NCBI GenBank assembly: GCA_024138025.1
Contig: JAMXBD010000641.1
Coordinates: 310,001 to 374,000, forward strand
Direction of reading: 5' to 3'
Source: Combretum micranthum
Taxonomy: Eukaryota > Streptophyta > Magnoliopsida > Myrtales > Combretaceae
Length of the DNA stretch: 64,000 bases
A program made the position numbers and the translations under genes. The notes below the pieces were generated by a model that did no database searches, was not told where the DNA came from, and saw only the letters and a list, made by a program, of their open reading frames with translations. Of this stretch, positions 56,706-64,000 are shown one piece after another (the stretch's first letter is position 1; the number at the start of each line of letters is the position of its first letter).

Positions 56706-57299
56706 AATAAGGACTTGGTGAAGGAAAACCTTAGGTTCAGTCTTGCATTTTAAACTTATCTTTTGGTTTTACCTTGAAAACATGTAAATGAGCAGTGTAA
56801 ATTTTAGCTTAATTTGTAAATACTCTGTTTCCATGCTCTGCTAAATATTTGCTTAGCTAGATAATAGATTAAGAGGGAGTAGGTTAGATGCCAACAATCC
56901 TCAAGGAATACAATAAAATCCCATTTGCCTCTCTTTTTTACTAATAGAGTCTAAAATCTCGTAAGCTAGTTATTCCATACATAGAACAAAAAGACAAGGG
57001 GAACTTACCTTACTCTTAATGATGGCATAAAAGAAATAATAATCCAACCACCCCTTCTCCCCCTTCTCCCCCCCACCACCAAAAAAAAAAAAAAAAAACC
57101 AAAATCCACAGAGTTTTAATAGTAGTCGTGGACACATAAACTATAATTAACTCCACTAGATTATGTGGAACCCCAACAAGAAAAAGAGTTCCTTTAATAA
57201 AGCATCTAAACCTATTATGGGCCTTTTCAAGTTTAAATTTTATAACTATCTACCCTTTTTACCCTTACTTCCTTTTCAATGAGTGTATGACTCCTTAAT
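56706..57299. other. spacer between the Tat-like element and the LINE fragment
   Basis: AT-rich. A C-rich then A-rich stretch (57050-57100) could be a microsatellite or a LINE-tail remnant. No gene seen. Confidence 0.4.
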
Positions 57300-58460
57300 G
57301 ATTATGGTTTTATATGTGATTTTTCTTCCCAAAACAAAGCTGCTCTAAGCTTGACTTACTAGCTTGTCCACTAAACCTTTTAGTTGATTTGCAATTAGTT
57401 TAGTTATAGCTTTGTAAACCGCATTGCAAAGGCTAATTGGCTTGCAACTTGTCAATTTCACCAGAATATCAACCTCGACGATTAACACGAGCAAAGTATC
57501 ATTCAGATCACCCGTCATATTATGCATAACAAAGAACTCCTTAACAACATATATAATTGTAGACCCTATTGTTCACTACTTAGATTGGAACAAAAGGTAG
57601 TTCCATCCATTTAGCCCAAGAGCTTCTAAGGCTCCCATACTAAATATGGCTTTTTTAGTTTCCTCATCTTGAATGGGAACAATCAAAGAGTTTACATAAG
57701 CTACCTCTAGAATTGAAAAAGGTTTCCCTAAGTTAAATTTTGCTTAGGTGAAGAATCATCCATATATAGATACAAGTAGAAATCAATAGCCATTTTCTTC
57801 AACACCTCTTAATCTTCAACCCCTTGACCTTTCTTGCCCATCAATTTCTCAATTTTATTACACTTTATTCTAGAGATAGTACTTAAGTGAAAAATCTTGT
57901 ATTTTTATCTCCTTGATTTATCTACTTATTTAAGTTTTTTTTTAAACCACATCAACTCCTCTTGATGGAGAATAACCTCAAACTGTTGTTTGATATTCCT
58001 ATACTGATCAAGGTTGAAAATTTGATGGTTTCACATTTAACCTCCTTTTTAGAGACTTTAAGTTATATAGCTTTGACGTTTTCTTCGCTTGGATATGCCC
58101 AAAGACTTTAAATTATGTGTTTTAATTTTAGCACTAACAAAACAAACTTGACTTAAAATTCGACTACTTAGTCTAAATTCTTATCCAAAAACTCATTAAA
58201 TTGGGATTTGTCAACTAAAAGGTGGTAAAACGAAAAGGCCTTTTATCATGAGGAGGAGAAGGATTTGTTCCACACAACTTCAAAAGGATAGGTTTATGGC
58301 CAGATTTGACCATTGGCAGATGATGAACAATTGACTTTTCACAAGTAAATTTCCACAAGCTATTAAATATAGCCCCATTGATATGAACTACACCAATTGA
58401 TGATGAAACCCGATATCAATATGTTTGGATTCAATTCCAAGATTGTCTTGTTCATATGGA
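57300..58460 (-). pseudogene. LINE (L1-type) endonuclease/RT fragment
   Basis: The minus strand shows an endonuclease-end block, PMVKSGHKPILLKLCGTN then DKRPFRF (58250-58320; family pattern SDHxPILL...RPFRF). Further along is the RT start, LLVLIVEVDILVKLTSCKPI and SLCNAVYKAITKLIANQLK (57360-57500; family pattern LIPK...FRPISLCN..YK). Stops and frameshifts break it, and both ends are truncated. Confidence 0.8.
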
Positions 58461-59095
58461 AATCGCAACCTATTGTTTATAAGAAGCAAGAACCTTGGTA
58501 TAATTTATAGATGCCACAATTAAAGATGGAAATTCGATTGATAAGTCAAACTGATCGCCATGGAATTAGATCTGATAAGTTCAAGAAAAGTTCACTTGAG
58601 AACTTAAGAGAAATATCTCAATTTTGTGTATTCAAAAGTTGTTTTACAATACCATCAAAAGATTACATACATAGAAACATAAGGAAACCTAAAAGATACT
58701 TAAAACTCTGTTTCTGTCGAAAACATACATTGGCGGCCATAAAATTACATATGCGGCCTTTAAACAAAAACAAGAAGAATCATGTTCTGGACACAACGTA
58801 CACCGGTTGTTCACAGGTAGGGTACATAGGTAGTGCTGGTGGCGTAGATAAGGAATGTTGCTAGTGTTCAAGATAACCTTAATAAAAATGCTACTGATCA
58901 CTTTTCAAAGCATAATAAGCTACAGTGTAGTTGTTGAATGTCGACGTTGTAAAAGTGTAGGCTGGCAGTGTTGGAGATGGTTTTAAAGAATTCGTGATTC
59001 TGTTCACCTTTAACACCGGTGCAAGGCTAGTGGTGTAAATTTGCAGGTTTAGTGGCATTGAGATGACTTTGATTTCTATCGATTAATCCATTGTT
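58461..59095. other. spacer with a 117-codon open frame of unknown nature
   Basis: 58511-58864 (+) is open for 117 codons with a Lys/Cys-rich, otherwise featureless sequence. No domain is recognised, and it is probably chance or part of an unrecognised transposon. On the minus strand 58920-59030 contains PSPTLPAYTFTTSTFNNYT-like sequence that I cannot assign. Confidence 0.3.
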
Positions 59096-59700
59096 TCAGT
59101 CCATTCCTGAGCTGACTTTAAGGATGTTGATTGGTTTAAGTTCATCCTTGATAGTGTGCACATGGATCTCCTCTTCTTGAACTTGTTGAATGAATCTATT
59201 GAGGGCATCCTTGAATCTTTTAGCTCGAGTGCTTATAGCCAGTCCAAATGGCATCTCTAACGAGTCTACTCTCCATCTTCTAGCCATGTCCCCATCATTC
59301 CCTTCCTCTTAAAAAGGATTTATGCTCAAATCATCACCTGCATCAAACTGGCTAAGATCAGTAACATTAAAAATAGCGCTTACATTATATTTACCAAGTA
59401 AGTCTAGCTTGTAAGCATTGTCATTGATGCACTCGACGACTTGAAAAGTACCATTGCCTCTTGGAAGCAACTTGGAACGCCTTTGCTTAAGAAACCTTTC
59501 TTTGCACATATGTAACAAACCCAGTCACTAGGTTTAAAGACCATTTGATGACACCCTTTGTTAGCTTGTTTTGTATACAACTCAATCCTTGTCTCAATAT
59601 TAAGCCTTGCTTTCTCATGAATTTGCTTTACAAACTCTGCTTTCCTTTTACCATCTAAATTAACAAACTCAGACACAGGTGTCGAGCCTAGATTTTTCAT
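59096..59700 (-). pseudogene. Ty3/gypsy integrase C-terminal tail
   Basis: The minus strand gives FVKQIHEKARLNIETRIELY, then KQANKGCHQMVFKPSDWV in one frame. After a one-base shift near 59510 comes CKERFLKQRRSKLLPRGNGT, FQVVECINDNAYKLDLLGKY and VSAIFNVTDLSQFDAGDD, and in a third frame ISTRAKRFKDALNRFIQ. This is the end of a gypsy pol polyprotein, unrelated in detail to the Tat-like copy. It is cut off near 59700 where LTR-like sequence begins. Confidence 0.85.
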
Positions 59701-59704
59701 TTCC

Positions 59705-61194
59705 TGGTTTAATTTCTTTTAATCCAATCTGTATTAAACTCAAACCCATTTAATACGTATCATCGACTAAGGATTAAAAGAAATTTAATTTTTGAAACAA
59801 TTTGGAGTTGTCACTTGATTGGAATCAGGAAAAATTTATAAGTTAGGATTAATGGGTTGGTTAATCCTAACTTAGCTACTAGTCTGCGAAAAACTTGATT
59901 TAAAACCAAACTTCATACACCAGAAATTCTGGATTCAGAGGCTACCTTATTAAAACCATATGTTTACCACTTAAAATTCATAATTTAAAATTATCCTTTT
60001 AATACTCAAAAAATAAATTAAATTCCATGAATTCCTAAATTTACAACTTTATATACAAATTGATGACAAGACCATTTAATATTTACAATAACTTATTGAA
60101 CTCAAAATTTACAAGATAATATGATGGAACAAAAAATATTATTTTAGATTTTATGTCGCCTTGTAGGTGCCTACGTACCCGCCAATCGGGATCAGACGTT
60201 ACGTAATTCTTTTTACATAAATTTAATTTGTTGGTTTATTTTAGATTTTGGAATTCTTTTCATTTTAACTTTCTTAATTTTTGAGATTTCTATGAAAATC
60301 GAGAATTTTTCAATATGAGCCTGTAAGATATCACATTTATTTGTATTAATTTTTTTTTTCTAAGTGACAAAACCTTTTCTATGCATATTTCCTTTTTTTT
60401 TTTTTCATCATTTTTCCCTTTTTTTATTTTTGAGAAAAAAACTTGTATATGATGATGATGATGATTTTACCTAGATCGGGTTGGAGCTACTAGAGTCGGG
60501 TTGGATCGTGGCCGCCGGAGTGGTTGCCAATGTTTTCGAGCTGCCTTTAACTTAGATTCAGGCTCTTTCTTGTGTTTTTTTCCTCTCTGTTTTGTGTTTT
60601 TCTTTTGTGTTGTTGTTCTGTTATTGATATGTGTAAGGTATTTATAGGCTCAATATGCTTACCTACCTGCTTACCTACCACTCACCTACCGCTCGCTGAC
60701 ATATGCGCTTACCTCATTTGGCAGCTCATTGATATATGCACTTACCTCATCTGGCCAATGGGAGCATGTGGGAAAAAATAAAGAGAAAAAATGACAATTT
60801 GTCTCCTCATAAAATCGAACCTAGGTCTTTTTGCGTATATTAGTGACTTATCGATACAGGCTGTTAGTCTGTGACTTGTTTTGGTTTGCACAGAAATTAT
60901 ATTTAAGGCTTTAAAGATGGGCCCAATTAAATAACTTATTCAAATAAGTTATTTAATTGGGTCCAAAAATAAATTTATGACAAAAATTAGTATTATATTA
61001 AGCCCAAAAATATTTTTAAATATTTATTATTATTTTTTCTTTCTTTTTTTTTATATATTTGTAATGACTTATTTTTCTTCTTTTTTTGTTTTGTTTTGTT
61101 TTTAATCTTTTTTTTTGTAATTTGCGAGCTTAATATAATATTAATTTTTTACTATAAATTGATGCCTTAAATGGGCAAAAATGAGGTGTCTACA
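59705..61194 (-). mobile_element. 3' LTR of another Ty3/gypsy element (partial)
   Basis: On the minus strand the LTR starts TGTAGACACCTCATTTTTGC (61194 downward), a start I recognise from plant gypsy LTRs. It is preceded by the purine tract CAAAGAGGGGCAGC (61208-61195). A GGGTACGTAGGCACC block lies near 60172. The left end is not defined; it may abut the integrase fragment at 59700. Confidence 0.6.
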
Positions 61195-61208
61195 GCTGCC
61201 CCTCTTTG
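61195..61208 (-). promoter_or_regulatory. polypurine tract
   Basis: CAAAGAGGGGCAGC on the minus strand, immediately before the LTR start TGTAGACACC. It is expected to prime plus-strand DNA synthesis. Confidence 0.6.
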
Positions 61209-61385
61209 TTGTGAAGTTTAGGTAAAACTTTATCACAAAGATAAAAAGAGAGACCCCATTTTCGGCTTTTGAAAGCTTAGGGCAAACTGAAGGCAGATAA
61301 TGGGCTCCTGCATTTGATCCGTTGGAGATTATGACCAAATGATGAAAGTCCTTTGACCATGCTTTCTTAATGACTTGGGACGAGC

Positions 61386-61580
61386 GCTCCATGAGCTGGC
61401 CTGTGATCTGATACAGATGCGCTCATTGAGTTGGCAGTTGGCCTAGATGTGGGCATCTTGAGCTGGCACTCGGTTTGGGTAGGAGCTCCTTGAGCTGGCT
61501 TATGATTTGATCTGGAGAGGCACTCCTTGAGCTGGCCTATGTTTTATCTCAAACGTGCTCCTTGAGCCGGCATTTGGCTT
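61386..61580. repeat. degenerate minisatellite, GCTCCTTGAGCTGGC units
   Basis: About five copies, 35-50 bases apart, of a unit with core GCTCCTTGAGCTGGCCTATG, upstream of the polypurine tract in the internal region of the element. Confidence 0.75.
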
Positions 61581-61582
61581 GT

Positions 61583-62265
61583 ATTTGTACATAAACTCCT
61601 AAGATTTTGTAAAGATAGGAACATTAGAGTTCCTATGATTCTCAAAGGATAATTTTAGCTCCTGGCTTAGGATGGCAAAAAAAAGTTATAGGAATACTAT
61701 GATTCTTAAAATTTTCAAAATGAAGCTCCTAACTTTTGTGGGATAGCTGAAACTCTTATACTTAGAGGATGACCAAAGTTCTCATACAAAGGAATACAGT
61801 GGTTCCTAAAATTTTTTAAGGATAAATGAAGCTCCTGAAGATCCTAACAATTCTAGAAGATAACTAAAGTTACTAAGGGTTTCATAAAATAACTACAGCT
61901 CCCGAAAACTTTATGGTATAAATGATGCTCCTTAAGTTTTCATAAGATAGCTAGAGATCTTAAAATCTTTATAGGAATGCTAAGTTCCTAAAGATTTCAT
62001 AAGATAGCAAAAGTTCCTTCTATAAGATAACTACAGTTCCTAAAAACTTTATGGGACAACCAACAATTCTAAAGGCTTCATAAGATAACTGAAGTTTCTG
62101 AAAGCTTTATGAGATAACTATAGTTCCTGAAAGTGTTATAAGATAACTAAAGCTCTTGAAAACTTTATGGGAATGCTAAGATTCCTAAAGAAATCATAAG
62201 ATAGCTAAAGTTCCTGAAGCTAAATCGAAGGGAAGATGACTAAAGTCCCTAAGCATTGAGACTCT
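61583..62265. repeat. degenerate minisatellite, ATAAGATAACTAAAG units
   Basis: Many imperfect copies, about 30-40 bases each, of ATAAGATAACTAAAGTTCCT followed by GAAAACTTTATGGG. The array directly follows the previous minisatellite. No open frame. Confidence 0.8.
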
Positions 62266-63344
62266 CTTCTTCTAAAAAAAATATTCATCTGTGAAAAATC
62301 TGAGCCAAAGACTTTGAAAAACTCTTTTTTTTTTTAAAAATTTATTTCAACTAAGAATTTACCCCCTTTTTTTTTTGAATTTTTTTATGGAAAAGCTTGA
62401 GAATTTTTTTTTAAAAAAATCTTTTTACTTTCGTTCTCTTTTTTTTTTTTTTAAAATTCTCTTTTTAAAAACCTATGAAAGTATTTTTTCCTTTTTTTTG
62501 TATTTAAAAAAAATTGCCAACATGTGAGAATCTTTTGAGATCAATTACGTATTGGGTTTGCCCTGTTAATCACTCATTTTAGTTTAGCCTTAGGCTTGAC
62601 TACTAAACCACTTAAGGTTTCTCATTGAAAAACTTTTAAACATTGGGGGCAAAACTTTTCTTTTTAGGACCTTAATTTGCTTCTATTAGGGCATTGTCTT
62701 TCGACTTTAGGGCAAATAGTTCTTAAACTCTAAGCAAATACCTTCTAAATTGGGCAAATGATTTTCCATGCCCCTGTAAATGACTTTCACACCAAAGGAT
62801 AATTATCTCATTCTGAATTGTCTAGTCCAAGAGGACTTCCTTACACTTCCTTAGGCTTATTTTCACACATTTGACTCGGATTCCAAAAATTGTAGTCTAA
62901 CTTGTAAGTAATACGCCTTGGTCAATCTATTAGGTCTTTTTTTGGTTGTAACATGGGCTTTTGGTTCTTGGCTTTAATTGAAAGGGCATGTAGGCTATTT
63001 TGAAATTTATCTTCAACACTTCTTGGGTTTACAAGTCAAGAACCCTTAAGGAAAACCAATAATGCGCTTATCCCTAGTTTCAAGAGCATTAATAAATCGT
63101 CCTATGATCTGAAGAGCCTCTAAAAGGGTGGTATTGTGGGTGGGTCTATGATATAAATATGTTGTAGACCTTAGATATAGAGTTTTGATAGGTTTTGGTA
63201 GTTTTGGTGGTTTTGAGCTTTAAGCATATGCCTCCAATCTTTTGGCATGATCACCTTGTTTGAATATTCTCCAATTTTCTTTTCTCTTCTCTCTCTTTTT
63301 TTCCCCTTTTTGGTTTTCTTTTCTAATCCCATTTTCTTTCTCCT
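62266..63344. other. internal or spacer sequence, no gene
   Basis: AT-rich with poly-A and poly-T runs. Probably the continuation of the element whose 3' LTR ends at 61194. No coding motif seen. Confidence 0.4.
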
Positions 63345-64000
63345 TGATAAGTGTTTTAAGACCCTCGTTATTTGTGCATTATTGAGCATATTTTATATGC
63401 TATTTAAGTAAGTCATTAAAGGAAAGAACTTTTATTGGGTTAATTACTTGTTTCAGGGATGATTATGGAATAATGAAGCTTTTTAAGAGATTCATCATGA
63501 AAGAAACCAAGTTACTGAAGGATTATGGAGCCTAGATGAAGTTACTGGTCATACACTAGTAATTATACACTACTAGTGTAGATTTGGAGGATAAACTTGA
63601 AGAAAAATCAGCTTTTTCAATGTACACGACCCAGGCTACACGGGTAGTGTAGGATGAGTAGTGTACACATGACAACAAAGGAAAATGCGCTGGAATTAAG
63701 TTGTACACGCCCCGAGCTACACGAGTCGTGTAGGGTACCCGTGTATATGCAATTTTGTATAAATACAGCCTTCTTTCATTGTTTGAGAGAGAGAGAGAGT
63801 CAGAGATCATTTTCTAACCCTAAGTTCGTCTTTTGGAGAGCTTTTCAAGGAGAATTGACGGCACAACCATCCGGAATCACAACAATTGTTTCAAAGGGGT
63901 TTTTGTTATTATGATTCATTTAAACTCTTCTAGATCTATTGTTCTTATAGTTTATCCTATGGAAGAGTAGATTTGTATGCCCTAGGTTTTGTGAAACCCT
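63345..64000 (+). mobile_element. LTR-like sequence running off the window
   Basis: Starts TGATAAGTGTTTTAAGACCC, resembling the start of plant gypsy LTRs. It contains duplicated hairpins (63636-63652, 63717-63733), a TATA box (TATAAATA, 63758-63765) and a GA-repeat leader (63784-63799). The right end is outside the window, so a gene promoter cannot be excluded. Confidence 0.45.
63758..63765 (+). promoter_or_regulatory. TATA box
   Basis: TATAAATA followed about 25 bases later by a GAGAGA leader, with palindromic ACACG motifs just upstream. Confidence 0.55.

Overview
This window is nuclear DNA of a flowering plant, most likely a eudicot; I cannot name the species. Evidence: AT-rich intergenic DNA, canonical GT-AG introns from about 0.1 kb to 6.5 kb, a complete gene layout for the plant form of Mediator subunit MED12, and plant-type transposable elements (Ty3/gypsy including a Tat-like element, a TRIM, hAT elements, MITEs, LINEs).

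The only host gene I can support is MED12 on the + strand, about 2331-24100. It has a 5' leader split by an intron, 12 coding exons (4582-23790) and a 6.5 kb first coding-region intron. Every exon joins in phase except exon 3 (11392-11496). There one base appears to be missing from a run of C, so the conceptual product stops after about 103 residues instead of reaching about 2244. All other exons are open and conserved, so a consensus error or a young mutation is more likely than an old pseudogene. Two short upstream ORFs precede the start codon, and one overlaps it.

MED12 introns carry transposons: a MITE, a decayed antisense Ty3/gypsy element and a complete 290-bp TRIM in intron 1, LTR-like pieces in introns 5 and 10, and a 1150-bp hAT element with an exact 8-bp target-site duplication in intron 9. 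The hAT element contains a telomere-like repeat and a purine-only strand.

From about 24.8 kb to the end I see only transposons and spacer. 25128-29693 and 41874-45462 are two copies of one long LTR family, each with a poly-G tract. 29.7-41.6 kb is a graveyard of hAT-like elements, a fold-back MITE, a solo LTR and a LINE fragment. 41654-56700 is one old Tat-like Ty3/gypsy element on the minus strand: gag, protease, RT, RNase H and integrase, two LTRs and a near-matching 5-bp duplication. Its left LTR is interrupted by one of the long LTRs beside its TATA box. Opposite its 3' part lies a decayed antisense reading frame (gag-like region plus coiled coil) and a 39-bp in-frame tandem repeat. 57.3-64 kb holds a LINE fragment, a gypsy integrase tail, an LTR with polypurine tract, minisatellites, and the start of another LTR-like promoter.
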